A DNA stretch of 64,000 bases. Origin: Neurospora crassa OR74A (Eukaryota > Ascomycota > Sordariomycetes > Sordariales > Sordariaceae). Below are positions 1 to 13,099 of this stretch, piece after piece; within the stretch, counting starts at the first letter, position 1; the number at the start of each line of letters is the position of its first letter. A program made the translations under genes and the position numbers. The DNA lies in assembly GCF_000182925.2 (NCBI RefSeq), contig NC_026504.1:496001-560000 (forward strand), given 5' to 3'. The notes beneath the pieces were generated by a model. It was not told the DNA's origin and made no database searches. It was given only the letters and a program-made list of their open reading frames with translations.

Positions 1-238
1 GGCTTTATGCAGTGGTAGTGTAGCTCGACTGGATCACCAGACTTTTTGCTCTCGTAGGCTGAGCAGTTCGACGCTATTAAGGACTAGGACATCCTCACAA
101 CGGCCCCCCCGACACCCGTCCTCTGCGCGAATCTCAGGTAGTCCTGAAGTGCACGAGCAGGCCGACTCTCACTATATACATGGGGATGATGCGGCGGTCC
201 AAGGTCCCCTGCTCAGAGGGATTCCCTAGCGGCTTTCT

Positions 239-275
<37 letters not shown>

Positions 276-2450
276 GGAAACATACTGCGAAATGTACCCC
301 GAAGTTGCATCAGTGCTAAAGCGTTCAGCTGCGGAAATGCGGCTAGTATCTGAGACGTGAAATACATGAAGCGGCTTCAATCGTACATTCCGCTTCACCA
401 CCACATTACAGCCAGGAAAAAAAAACTCCAGCTCTAGCTAGCGATTCGACTTTGTTCCTGCAACCAGAATTGAAGAGGCAAGCCACGTGCTCCAGTTGCA
501 TTCAGGGAGCAGCACATATATTGACCGACCCGAGCGGGTTTAAACAAAATGGCGTACTGACAAGAGGGCAGTCAACTGACCACTGACTACCGCGGAAACC
601 CCAATCAGGCCTACATATATCATTCAACTTTGCGGGTACCTACGTAGGTAGTAGTTTCTATGATTCCACAGACGGAGCGCAGCAGGGGATGATGTGCGGT
701 ACGGGTAGTAAGTAGCACTGAAGGGAGGGGGGGGGGGTTTTTTTAATGAATACCTACCTCAATGAAAGTATCGAGTTGATGGGCGTGGAGAGAAGTGCGA
801 GTCCTGTAGAAAGCGGATGATAGGGTACCTAGGTAGTGAGTTGAGGCCGAGGCTGTATATAAAGACTGAGAGGAGTAATTGGACTGGAGTTCCATGTCGG
901 AACGGGTCCGTAGCCGTAGAAATAAGCGGATAAATGTCGAGAAGGAGATCGGGACTTGAGATGTAAATCTTCCCGATCAGCTTTTCCATCCTGAATTTTT
1001 ATTTTCCCTCTTCAACTTCTTGTGTGACTTTGAGTGTTTCTCCGTTGCCGACAAGGCTGTAAGTTGATATGGGGGGTTAGCTAGCGAGCTGGGATTATCA
1101 TGATAGTTGCTGCGGCAACCCCCCTGTAAATCAACAAACATGGCGATCGTCGTTGAGTCGTTAGGAACATGCAGTTTTGCTTGGTGTATATATGCCAGTC
1201 ATGGATTACAAATTCAGCTGAAACTTGATGTCCCATTGTATTCGACCTCCGCCTTGTCCGTAAAGCATTCAAAGAAGAAGGTCCGGTGAAGTGATACACT
1301 TGTTAGCAATCATCATTGTTGCTCCTCCTTGTTTGCTGCTGTTCCTTGTTCAGGACATGGCAGAGGGTAGTAGAGTGTAAAGGACCAGACCGCCCAGTAT
1401 TGATTAAGACGCATTCTTCGAAGTTTTAGACTTTAGAAGCTGGTTCGAATTCATCTTTGGTGGAACGAAGACGTCAAGGAGTAGAAAAGGAGACAAGTGA
1501 GACATCGGCCAGAGAGTTGACCTCCAGCCCGGCCGTCAAAAGCAAATGGAATCCGGCCTGTCACGGCGGCAGGCAGGCAGGCGCCAAGCCGGCGGAGGGC
1601 CCAGCCTCTACTTAGTTCCAGGGGTGCACGGTCGGGTGTGTGCCCGCCCCTCAATTGGTTGCTGCCCTGTGATGATTCTGGAGGTTCTGTGCCCAGTGAA
1701 GCATGGAACCCTGCTAGGTAAAGTGGAGACGGGACTCCCCGCGTGTGCCATGGCAGCATTTAGGGCGCTGTAACACTCTCCTTACAGTGGCTTCAGGTAC
1801 CTCCAGCACGCCGTCACCTCATGTGGATGTCCACTAACGGCCGCGATCCACAAAATCGACGACTTGGAATCCACTTTGACCACACAGAAGTCAACAAAAG
1901 ATTCTACAACCGGGACTTCCATTGTCACCAGACTGACTGACTGACTGAGTGCCCGTCACTCGAGAGACTGACTGCCATCGGTCCATTGCAACGACACCAC
2001 CACCACCACCACCACCACTCCAGTCAATGTGAGCCCCAACCGCACACAAGAGGGTTCTCCCGCCATCATCATCATCCCTACTAGTCGAGTCGACGAGCCT
2101 TGTCATCTGTCAGACCAGCCAGCGGCGTCAACATCGATATTCCCGACGCGTTACTTGTCTGCCCACCCCAGCGAGAAAACGACGAAAGAGCGAGGTCAAC
2201 ACCACAGCCAAGGCAAAAGACGAGCCATTGACAAGTCACCCTACTTACATCACCAGCCACCACCACCTACCAAGCAATGACGCTCTAATCCTCGGATCTC
2301 TCTGCCATCACACGCGCACCCGCTGGACGACGACCGTGCCTGTTGTCGCCTGTCTTGTCGTCCTGGCGTCTGCTTGTCGGTGGCTGTTAGAGTTTTTAAC
2401 AACAACCTACAACCACCACCACCACCACCACCATCTACCGACGGCCGACC
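1..2450. other. Gene-free region and sirtuin leader
   Basis: I see no convincing gene here. It holds a 33-nt A run (240-272), a G run followed by T (about 726-746), and two CACC-rich tracts (about 1993-2018 and 2413-2432). The second tract ends about 18 bp before the sirtuin start codon and would lie in its 5' leader. Short open frames in this stretch are low-complexity or cross homopolymers and look accidental. Confidence 0.6.
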
Positions 2451-5400
2451 ATGCCTACAACCCACGTCGAGCCCAACTCGGAAGCACTGCTTCAGGAAAT
2501 TGCGAATTCCCTCTACAAGGCCAGGAAGGTCGTCGTCATCACGGGCGCTGGAATCAGCACCAACTCGGGCATTCCCGTGAGTAGCATTCGGCAGCTAAAC
2601 AACGCGCGCCCCCTCTCCTGCTAATAGCCCTCCCAACACCGCAGGACTTTCGATCCGAAAATGGTCTCTACTCCCTGATCCAAGCTCAGTTCGATGCCGC
2701 CGCCGCCGAGAAGCAGAATGCTTCCCAAGAGTCCGAGACGTCTGCTAATCGACCGGCGAAACGACTGCGAATCGACCCTCAAGACGCCACCGGAAAAGAC
2801 GTGAGCGACTCCGAGCTACCTGGTACGAGCGCAGTAGCGGAGGAAAAGATACACGATTCAATCACAGTCACCACCCCTCAGTCCAAGATCACCAGCAATA
2901 ATGGACAGCCCTCAGACCGCCCTCCCCATTTCCAGACCTCTCCGCCCACCCTCGACTTCTCCCATCTGCGCGACGACCGCGGCCTGGGCTCCTCGCCCTT
3001 GTCCTCGCCTCCGCCGGTTCTACTCGATCCCTACCGTGACAGCTCATCTTCGGGCTCTTCCCGCAGTGGCAGTATCTCCTCGTCTGACTCCGACAGTGAA
3101 GATCCATCGTCCGTCTCTACACCTTTCCTGACGTCCCAATCGTCGTTCTCGTCCAAGAACACGCTACCCAACATGAAGGGCAAGGATCTCTTTGACGCCC
3201 AGATCTGGTCGTGTCCCGTCAAGACATCCGTTTTCTACACCTTTGCGACCACCCTTCGCCACAAGGTGCGCGCCGCCGAGCCAACGACCAGCCACCACTT
3301 CGTCAGTGTTCTCCGTGACAGCAGAAAACTGGTCCGTTGTTACACCCAAAACATCGACCAGCTGGAGGAACGCGTCGGTCTGGCCACGTCCCTCGAACTT
3401 GGCGCCGGTAGCCGCTACCGTTTTTCGACGCGAAAGCCTGCAGGTAGCCGGCCCAAGGATGCAGATCAAAGCCAGGAAGAGGACCGCCCCTCGTCAAGTC
3501 AGGGACAAAAGGAGACTGAGTGCCCGCCAGCTAGTCAACCGCCGGCTTCTCAACCCGAGGCTTCGCAGGATACATCTTCGCAACCGGCCGCCCCTAACCG
3601 CGGTGTCGAATGCGTTTTCCTCCACGGATCCCTGGCCGAGCTTCGATGCTTCGTTTGCGCCCGAACCGCCTCATGGGATGATGCTGATCGACAGGCGGAT
3701 ACCCTAGCTGGTCGGCAACCGACCTGCCCCCACTGTGCTGGTGCGACGGCAGCCAGAGAGGAACGGGGCAAACGAGCGCTGGGAGTAGGCAAGCTTCGCC
3801 CGGATATTGTGTTGTACGGCGAAGAGCACCCACATGCTCACCTCATCAGTCCTCTGGTGCAACACGACCTTTCTCTCGGACCGGATATGCTTCTCATTCT
3901 CGGCACCAGCATGCGAGTCCATGGCCTAAAGGTGTTGGTGAAGGAGTTTGCCAAGGCTGTCCATGACAAGGGAGGCAAAGTGGTGTTTGTCAACTTTACC
4001 AAGCCCCCTGACAGTGTATGGTCGGATGTTCTTGATTTCTGGGTGCAATGGGATTGTGACGCTTGGGTGGGAGATCTCCAGACTAGGAAGCCTGCGCTGT
4101 GGTTGCCGCCTGGCACGGTTCTGCCGGAGGAGGAGAAGGCCAAGGCTAGCAAGGCCAGAACTAGTGGTGGTGGAGAGACTAGCAAGAAAAAGGCTGAGAA
4201 GGCCGCCGACAAAGCAGCCGACAAGACTACCAACAAGGACAAGGCAGTGGACAAGGACAATGCCGAGAAGGACAAGTCTGACAAGACCGACGAGCCTCCG
4301 ACATCAAACAGGAGGAGGGAAAGCGACAACAAGGGGCTGAAAGCACTGGTCGAGGCAGCAAACACGGTCCAGGACCAGTTCGCCATCGAGGCCCTGAGTG
4401 CCTTGAAGAAACACAAGGTAACTCCGGAGGAGATGAGACAGCAACAGGAGTCAACCGGAACAATCGAGGTTGAGATGCCGCCACCGCCGGCACCTGTCAC
4501 AAAGACTGCTCATAAGCGACCCACGAGAGCCCCGAGGGAACCCAAACTTAACCCCGATGCGAAACGACCGGCGTCTGTACGCGATCATAAGAACAATGCG
4601 GCACATCTGGTTTGGAGGATCATGAGCAACTTGGAAGTCATCAGGAATCTGGAAAGAGAAGTGGAAAAGCAAGTGCCTGTTCCTGCTGAGACGACTACCA
4701 AGGACAAGTCGAAGGCCAAAAAGAAAAAGGTTACTGCTTCTCAGAACGACAAACCAAAAGCAGCGGCTGGAAAGAAGCCTCAGCCTAACCGGGACAGCCA
4801 ACCAGCGGTACAAGTGTCTGCCAGTGATGCAGGTCGCAGCGTTCCAGAGCAGGACGAAATCCAGGTGGACCTTGAAGCCGACTCCATCACCGCGGCGGTT
4901 AAGACTCGCAAGCGAAAACGGAATGTCACATGGAAAATGATACGGGGTGTCGAGACCCGCGTCTCTCTCGATACAAACGGGACAGAGGTCGCTCTCCCAC
5001 CACCACATCACCCCCATGCTACTGCCGTCCCGGTTAACATCCCATTCAAGGCGCCTCAGCGTCAGCGCTCCAAGACTCCTCAGCCTCCTCAGCCTCCAGC
5101 GCCGCAACAGACTCAACTCTTACCGCCAGCAACGATACCCAAGAACCGAGCGCTGCCGAAACCCAAACCGCAGGCCCCTCGAAACCGAACCAACAGCGGT
5201 GCTAGCATACCGCCGCATACAGCGATACATACAACCGCAATCTTCACACCCAAACCTCTCGCCAACCTCGCTGTTGAGGTAGTTGACAAATATGACGCCG
5301 GTTTCGAAGAGACTGATCGGCTGATCGCTAGGTACCATGAGCTTGCTTCGAATTCGCAGTCTCGCGCCTCCACTCGCGCTTCCAGTCCGCAGCCGAGACA

Positions 5401-6502
5401 AACTGAGACCCCCAAGGAACACCAGCTACCGCCCCTGAATATGAGGAACCTCAACAATGCCCAGACTACCGTTCCAAGCCGAGGTTCAACCGTCACCAAG
5501 GGGGGCAGAAAGAGGAGTAAGACTGGACCCGCCAATGGCTTGCTTAAGTTGCAGGTGTTGGAGCCCAAGTTCGATACACCCGGACCGTTGTCAGAGAACG
5601 TGTTGAGTCCTAATGTTGGCAGCCCGCCATTAGGTTCGAACGGACCGAGAGGTAGGATGGGCTCGGTGCATCAACCGCAGGGACACAACGACCAGGAGAA
5701 CCAACCACCAGGCCAAGAGCAACATGGACAGCCGCCGGCAGACCAACAAGAACTGTGTCAGCAGCAGCAACAGCAGCAGGTCCCGCCACATGGGCAGCCA
5801 ACCAATCAAGCCCGCAACCCTTTCTTCTACTCGGATCCTCTCGCGTCGCAACTGAGTTTCCCTCCTAGGTGGGGGGATCAACAGGAACAGCAGCCTCCGT
5901 CCCAGTATCAGCAAGGCCCTTCCCCCGCGAACTACCCAACTAGGTATTGGAGTACCACCGCTCTCGATATGTTTTTCCGGCCATCCATGGATGCGCAAAA
6001 GCAGCCCTCGCAGGAACAGGAACAGGAACAGAATATGGGCCTAGGCATCCAAGAACCCGCACTGGCGGCCACGCCCGCGCTTGAGACAGAAGTCGAAGTA
6101 GACGACCCCTGGATGGAAGCCGCTCGCCGTGTCCGTCAACGCTTGCCTATGGGGGGTGACCTCGGCGCGGCAGCACTTGCTCAGCTGGCAGTACAAGGAG
6201 CTCCAGTACCATCGACACTGCCGTTTTCGACAGTTCTTCCGGCAAGGGGTGTTCCAGCGAGGTTTTATACGCCTTTTCAGGCTTGGCAGCAGCAGAGGTT
6301 GGAGGAGATACGGCAGCAGGGACCACCGCTGGGACAAGGCGGGCAGCGGCAGCAAATGATGGGGGCTGAGCCGGGGTCGATGGCTGGACCGGGGCCGGCT
6401 CCTGGCGCGGGACCAGGTCGGTGGCCGCCGGGGTGGTCGGCGGAGGAACAGTTGAGGCAGGAGGCAGCCATGATGCTGAGTTCCATGAGAGGGAGCGCTT
6501 AG
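2451..6502 (+). CDS. HST3/HST4-like sirtuin, NAD-dependent protein deacetylase
   Basis: The product is 1327 aa in two exons, 2451-2576 and 2645-6502; the 68-bp intron has a GTGAGT donor and GCAG acceptor and falls in phase 0 between GIP and DFRS. Sirtuin motifs read in order: TGAGIS (residues 31-36), DFRS (43-46), TQNID (276-280), the catalytic His of LHGS (369), zinc cysteines 377/380 and 403/406, and the GTS / VNF NAD-pocket motifs further on. Two low-complexity inserts, Ser-rich (about 60-215) and Ser/Gln/Pro-rich (about 300-360), split the catalytic domain. The last 800 residues are Lys-, Pro- and Gln-rich and look disordered. Family knowledge: HST3/HST4 sirtuins are nuclear and remove acetyl from histone H3 K56, using NAD. 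The start is the first ATG that gives the complete Rossmann strand. Family is near certain; the HST3/4 subclass rests on the motif style and long tail. Confidence 0.9.
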
Positions 6503-9500
6503 GGAGTGTTTATCAAGGAACATTGGCATTTATGGATGGGGTGTGGGTCATGGGCATAGTACTGCATGACCAAGTTGGGGGAGATACCACTTGGCGAGGT
6601 CGTTTGGGAAGAGAAGGATACCCGAACTACCTCTACTAAGCGGAATAGGATTGCATCGATGTAGCATGTTACGGAGTATGACTACGGAGTATGACTACGG
6701 AGTATGACTATACGGTGGTACGAGTGCGGAGTACAGATGGATGAACATGTATAAATAGCATATCAGCACACGAGGACATAGCTTTGTCCTTTGTTCAACG
6801 GCGTTTAGCGGAGTTTGGTCGTTTTTGTAGACTCCCTGCTACATTTGGGCACCTCTAGGTAGATGTAGATGTACTATATACCTGTCCTTGGCATATCAAA
6901 CCTCTATTTTCCTATAGATATAGCCACCTACTAGGTGCTCATGGAATTTAGCGTGGAGGCCTGGGAGAAGACCTAGGTTTATGGTCGTGCCTGCCACTTC
7001 CGTTCCGGTTGTTGAAAACTGGAGTTGGTGGACTTGGCTCTTGGGAGTTGACTTTGTCACCACCGACTCAGACACTCGCACCACTTGGAGGGGTGGCTTA
7101 GTTTGTCGGCCACTTGGAGTTTTGGAACAGCCAGGGGTAGCACTGGCCATCGTGGTCTTGTCTTGTTGTTCCACATTCACTTCTGCCACCACCTCTGTCA
7201 CTGTTTGGTCGCCACCTGGCATCCACCTCTTTTGGCCGGCCGTGCTTTGGCTCGACATTGATCCCATTGACTGCCGGCGCTTCCATTCACCGACACTCCC
7301 TTCCTGTGTACCTCTATAAAGCAGGATGTTTTTGGTTCCCGCATTTCCTCTCTTCTTCACTTGCGTCACAAAACTCCAAAAAGCAGGATGTTTCGGCTCT
7401 GCCTCTCCCCTCAATCCCCATCCGTCACAAAACCCCAAAACCAGGAAGCCTTTTTCGCTGGGATCGCCTTCCCAGCCTCCTCCAAGACTGTCAACACTCT
7501 ATCAATCAACAACAATAGCAACAGCAACAGGTACCTACGATGCTCTCAAAGTGCCTCCAGCCCGGCTGTGCCAAACCTCCTTGGAATGGAAAGGCCTACT
7601 GGGTATTGTATTACTAACCACCTGCGCTCGACAATGTAAGTCTTGCATGTCCCAGTCCTGCATCGATGCATTCCAGTTTCCCCAGCCCCTTGCGGTCGCA
7701 GGAACTTTCAAATTGCAAATCGTCACGGCCGCAAGCGCAGAAGAAAGCAACTTACCTCTAGAAGTAGGCACGGCAAAAGCCTTTTTCCCTCAACTCCTCC
7801 CAACTACCTACCTACCTCTACTTACCTTACTTAGGTAGAAGTAGACGTAGGTAGGTACGCTACAACACTTGCTAACTCCCCCTCTCTCTCCCCAATCACA
7901 GCTCGTGCCGCCGAACGTCGTTACCTATTTTACCTCCTCAAGGTAATTCTCCGCCGTCGAGCCCCCTTCCCATGGAACAATACAATGGAACAACAACCCG
8001 TCGGACGGTAATGGAGCCCCCCTCCCCCCACCGATGGAATTGACGAACATAGGTACCTGCTAGGCAATTGGGAAGCTTCCACTTGGCCGCCGCCCACTGG
8101 GATCTATCTAGGTAGGTGAAGAGACACACCAAACACGGGCAGACTCACATTGGTTTTTTACAGAGTTCACCTAACCTAGGTATGCTCCGCCTGGATAAGG
8201 TCTACGAGGAGTAGCGAGGAAACCAAGCACTTTGGCATTGAATTTGAAGCGCACAACGTACAACTGCCCGTGGTGATAAAAGGACTGGACTGGACTGGAC
8301 TGAGGAAGCTTGGGAGGATCTTTTGAACCAGTGGTTGTGCAGGGTTGGGGTGACGGGCGGTGGAGTTCTTTCTGGGAGGGAGGTGGCCTGCAGTCAAAGA
8401 GCAATTCATAGCTCTCTCAACTTGGAAATCGAATCGCTTTCTGAGACAACGACTTGAACATTGCGAGATTTTTATTGACATGATGAATTTTATGATCCGT
8501 CCCCTACCTAGATAAAGACACGTATTTCCATTCGCTTGACTCTCCTTGGAAGTGATTTACGGATCACAAATGAAACTTCCAGTTGTGAATGCGATGACGG
8601 AGTGACAAACTCCCAAGCCCAAGGTTCGGCCCAGCTTCCCGGTTTCGACCTTTCAAGTCTGGTGTTCTTGCTCACTTCATCCGCACGCACTGATGAAGTA
8701 GTGGATGGGTTTGTCTTTGATAGAGGTATGGTCGTCTATGAACCGGATAGAGCCGTGGTTGGGTTAGTATTCTAAAGTAGGTGCTTCCTTTCTTTGGTGG
8801 GTGTGCAAATGCGATTTGGGCGACAGACTACCTACCTCTACAACTTCTCTTACAACAAGCCCGAGGGATGTGGGGTTGATACTTAGGTACCTACCTACCT
8901 CTAGGTTGGTACCGAGAAAACAAATTTAGATAGTAAGTATCAAGATGCGAGCAAATCCTCTTGAATGAGTTCAATACGTCTACCTTAAATTGAAGTCACG
9001 TATGCCGCTTGTTAGACGGAGAAACAGATCCAATACGTTTTAAGATCCCTTTGACGCCTTGACTTGTCTTGATGAGGCCTGTCATTTGGAACAGAATCTT
9101 GCAGGACTGTTCCATGCGGGTTGCGGCCATGGTCAAAAGACCGGGGACCTAGGGCAAACGTGCCGAGGAAGAAGGAGACGAGTAGGAGAATGTGCTGTAA
9201 TACCTCTAGTGACCCAAGGGAAGTCCTGTCAAGCACTGGGGCATGCGTCCACTGCCTGGTCGAGTTCTGGCCGTGTTGCTTTTGACATTTGGAGGTATAC
9301 CTGAAGGGAGATAATGTCACCTGTCCATAGGTATCAACCACCGCCCTCTCCTAATGTACTGGAACATTCACTCCTTGCTAGAGGTATCTAAAAAGATACC
9401 TGTACACTGAAGTACATCTCTACCAGTGTCCCCTTTGATACTCAATGTCATCCGCCCCAAAAAAAAGGGCCAGAAAAAAAGGAAAAAAAAAAGTTGAAAC

Positions 9501-9657
9501 GAACACGCGGGGAGCCCCAGCCTGTGCCATGTGCAGCCAGAAAAGGAGCTGGCAACATGACCGAACAGCGAACAGACAGCCTCAAGGCCATGACAAAAGC
9601 AAAAAGCAAAGGAACAACAGAAAGTGAACATGGAAAAAAAGGAAGAAAAAAAGAAAT
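6503..9657. other. Gene-free spacer with short tandem repeats
   Basis: No supported gene. Besides the 13-bp repeat listed separately, an imperfect tandem copy of about 60 bp lies at 7318-7379 and 7380-7438; both copies start AAAGCAGGATGTTT and end with GTCACAAAAC. A GGACT run (four units) lies at about 8282-8301. TAGAGGTA and CCTACCTA words are scattered through it. A minus-strand open frame at 6896-7438 has no recognisable domain. Confidence 0.5.
6671..6709 (+). repeat. Three exact 13-bp tandem repeats
   Basis: The unit ACGGAGTATGACT occurs three times without change, 170 bp past the sirtuin stop codon. It lies in the likely 3' UTR or downstream spacer. No function is evident. Confidence 0.9.
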
Positions 9658-9812
9658 TGCCCGGTCTGGGATTCGAACCCAGGTTTTGCACCACATTGGT
9701 TTGTACTGCGGTTTGCCAGACCGCCCCTCGTTCGAACATGCGTCCTCGGGGGTGCCAAGCCCTCAGCACAAAGTTCTGAAGTGCACGCGTTATACCACTA
9801 CGCCAACCAGGC
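9658..9812 (-). ncRNA. tRNA-framed Pol III gene with 89-nt anticodon loop (copy I)
   Basis: Read on the minus strand this 155-nt unit folds as a tRNA. The acceptor stem is GCCTGGT with ACCGGGC (one G-U pair) plus discriminator A. The D stem is GCGT/ACGC with A box TGGCGTAGTGG, the anticodon stem TGCAC/GTGCA, and the T arm CTGGG-TTCGAAT-CCCAG, a perfect B box. A T7 terminator follows (9646-9652). The loop opens TTCAGAA: U33 is present and the anticodon would read CAG (Leu) if an intron of about 82 nt follows position 37. Upstream lie CAACAA and a TATATGTAT box with GGTCTTTGT. It is the only minus-strand copy and lies 41 kb from the plus-strand cluster. It could be a real tRNA with a long intron or a tRNA-derived RNA. 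Confidence 0.7.
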
Positions 9813-12800
9813 TGTTGTCTGTTGTTGTAAAAGGGGTACAAAGACCTAATACATATACCCCAAGGCATGGAGAGGGACGGGGACACTGGGGGGTCAAGTA
9901 CCGGGTACGTACCTCTTCCTGATGAGCTGGCGAGACTTTGAGGACGGGACTCGGTTGTTGCCTGCCCCTGCTTCTGCTGGGCTCCTTCCGTGAGAGTCTT
10001 TCCAAACTGCTTTCTACAAGCGGTTGGCTGCTGGGAAGGCTGGCTGGCTTGATTTGGTAAGACCGTGGGTCACTCTACGAGCACACGGCACACGAGGCCC
10101 AGTATTAAAGCGAGTTGGGTTCCCTGACACCCCGCGTCTTGATCTTCTCTTGGTGTTCTTTTTCTTTCCCGTGGCCTACATCTCTCACTCTCCCACCATC
10201 ACTCACCATCACTCACCATCACCACGACCATCACCATCACCATTACCATCACCATCATTCAAACCTAAATCAACGCACCACAACAGCAAGAGAAGCAACA
10301 GCGCGCAACAGCAACTTTGCCTGAATCCGACAATGTACGTGCCATTTTTCTTTTGTCAAAGCCCATCCTTGGACGCCTACTGTCACAGTATCTTCACCCC
10401 TCCCCATCCTTCCCCGCGTCTTGAATTGCTTCGCGGTTCGATGGGCAACTGACTCCCCTGATCTCAGTCAACCCTACCGGGCTTCAGACCACTTGTCGCT
10501 TTCCCTGCGCCGCCAGGGGCGTCTCCGGTGCTTCGGCCTCGCAGAAGCCGGCCAGCAAGGCCAAAAAGCCCAGCCCACAAAACTCCTCCCAGCCTGTTCC
10601 AGCCTGCGCCCAGTCATATCACTAGGTCCTTGTCAATTTGACAGAGTAAAGGTACGTTGACTTTGATTTCATTCTCTTGATGTTTTTCCCCTCGTAGTGG
10701 CTCTATTCTCGTTCCTCTGCCAATGAAAGAGACTGAGATTTTGTGTTTCTAGGTAGACAACGGCAAGGCCAAAGTTGCCTTGTAACAAGCTTCGCGCGCC
10801 ACCGAGGCCACTCGACCTCGATCGGCCCTTTTGCTGGTGCTCGCTGCAGAAATTTGGAAGAGAGGGAACGGAGATTGGCTTGGAATATACAGACCTCTAG
10901 CTTCTGAACAAGAAAAGAAATTGAAGCAATCATGGCACAAGAGGAGAAGGACGACCGTCCCCGCTTTCGACATGGAATGGCCATGATTGATGTCTTCTCG
11001 AAGGACCTGCGTCGTCGGCATGCGATCAAGCATCTGATTGTAAAAATCATTGTAGGGTGGTCCCGCTGATAGAAACCGCCCGCTGTCCTGGAAGCCGGTC
11101 AAGGCTTGACAAAGGTTAGAACACGAGGTTGTAGTGGAAATTGTCGGAAGGACGAGCCGAGGGGGGCTGCTTCAACGGTGCATGGTGCATGATGCATGAT
11201 GTATGGTGATCCTTGTACATAGAACACAACACCACTTGCATGAACAGTCACGGGGAGTTCCAGATTGCTCAGCTGAAGGATGTCTGTGTCAATATGTGAC
11301 TTTGCAACTCCACGATCTCTACCTGTAAATATCACCCGACTCTTCATTGACGAGACACTCCCCCCTGAGCTTCGATATCTTGAACATACAACCGTCGCTA
11401 TAATCTCCCCATCAATCTCTTTACAAATAGAGGTTATTTCTCCGTTTGCGGAACCATGATATTTAATCGTGGTGTTTCGATCAATGTGTCAATAGTGGAA
11501 TGTCGACGCAGGCAACATAGGCTTCGAGGAAACTTCCGTCGACATGGATAGAAGGAAGCCTAGAGGTGGAAGCGTTGTCTTTGGAAGTGGAAAGGACATT
11601 GTCTACCAGAAAAGGCCAAGTAAATGTGCCCGTTTGAGTCTCGGCCAACACCATGAGCTTCAGCCACCAAACAGCCCCAGGCATATTGGCCACACACCTG
11701 ACAAGTGAAACATGCCTCTATCTACATCTTATGGCAGCAGATACTAAAGAGCGCAATCCATCAGCAGGGTGCCCGTGAGATACCTCGTCTACACTGCACA
11801 TCTGAACAAGCCCCAATGCTAAGAACACAAACTGTCAAGCTTGTTACTGCCCTGTCAGAGGCAGACACGAACCAAGTCTCAACCGAAGGCGTGTCTCACA
11901 GCGAAGCCAAGGGCTACATTCAACGGGACACTCGAAGTGCATGTACCCCTTTCCCGTCCCAATCATCACTACACCACAACCGCAACCGAGTACCACGGAA
12001 AAAGCACACATACACCAGCCACGATAAAGGCACGAGCAGATAGATGACTTCGACTACCTATGGAAGGAGCAAAAGGGCACTGACAGTTGACGGCGAATGT
12101 CAAACCCGGTAGAGGTATCTTTTGCTGTTCCCTGGCTTGTTGCTTTCCCTGGGTTAGTACCTAGACTTGGTCTCAACTTGCACCCCTGGGACCGAGAGAG
12201 GCTGGGAGGGAGTCTAAGCTAGGGGTAGTCCCGGCCTCGGGACCGAAGAATAGGTAGAAGGTAAACGAAGAAGGAAGAAAAGGATGGAAGGAGGGAGGGG
12301 AAGAAGGAGCGGTATGAGAGGAGAAGGGGGGGGATCGAGGGGTATGAGGAAAGGAGGGTTAGATGGAAGGAGGGATGGAGGGGTAGAGGCTGGGGAAGGA
12401 GACGAGGTACGTGGAGGTACACTGGCTGCCCGGTCATCTGATGGGATGGTAGTGGGCTGGTGGTGGGCCGGTGGTGGTTGCCTGGTCGCCTGGTTGGTGT
12501 GAGTGTTGGATGAGGCTCTGTCTACCTCTGTGGCTTGCCAGCTGCTCCAGCATGTAGTCCACTGGCTACCTTTATGAGTGTCCAGTGGCTCCCGTTGGTA
12601 GCCTGCAGATTACTTACTGAAGGCCATAGGTGCCAGTGAGCCAGAAAATTGCACTGGTGTGTTGACGGTCTAGCCCTTGCTCGTGACCACTAGACTCTCC
12701 CGTTTCACTCACACAGAAGTATTTCTTATTGGAATCTACCCCGCTCATCTTTTCTCGTTTCCATCAGTTATGAGACCAGAGGTATGTCAAATTTCTGCCA

Positions 12801-13090
12801 CTCACTTCTACTTCTTGTCCCTTTCCCCCTCCTCCTCATCTTCCCTCTTCCTTACCTACCTTATGTTTTCTCTCATGTTCACCATCATGAGTTAAATTAG
12901 AGTCACCTTCATCACCACTCTCACAAAGGTTCGTAAGGCATCTGCTACCTCTCCCATGTCCCAATAACAAGAAACAACGTATCGCTATTCACTCACCGAA
13001 ATCATACCTCTACACATTCCCGTCACTATGCCTTCCCTGATCTCAGTATGCCCTCAAGACACTAACACAGGATCTGCTCACGACTGACCC
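9813..13090. other. Gene-free spacer, simple repeats and purine-rich tract
   Basis: A CACCAT-rich tract lies at about 10195-10262 and a strongly purine-rich plus strand (GGA/GAA) at about 12265-12405. Some stretches near 10.4-11.0 kb look exon-like, such as a 45-codon frame from an ATG at 10932, but none could be joined into a gene. Function unknown. Confidence 0.45.
9835..9860 (-). promoter_or_regulatory. TATA-like Pol III upstream box of copy I
   Basis: On the minus strand this reads GGGTATATGTATTAGG followed by TCTTTGT, about 25-50 bp before the RNA's 5' end. The same order, TATATGTAT then GGTCTTTGTGC, precedes copy B (53186-53206), and a near match precedes copy G (62342-62362). A TATA-like box upstream of Pol III genes is known in several fungi. 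That it is functional here is inference from conservation. Confidence 0.6.
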
Positions 13091-13099
13091 TCATCATTC

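Noticed and set aside
6896-7438. Minus-strand open frame of 180 codons downstream of the sirtuin
   Set aside because: No domain, no codon-bias contrast with other frames, and it overlaps a tandem repeat at its 5' end. It could be a small gene, but nothing supports it.
10330-10780. Exon-like pieces with GTACGT donors (for example text ending PSPQNSSQPVPACAQSYH and VDNGKAKVAL)
   Set aside because: I could not join them in a consistent frame with a start codon; probably chance or relic.
10932-11069. 45-codon plus frame MAQEEKDDRPRFRHG... that looks protein-like
   Set aside because: Too short, with no partner exon and no recognised family.
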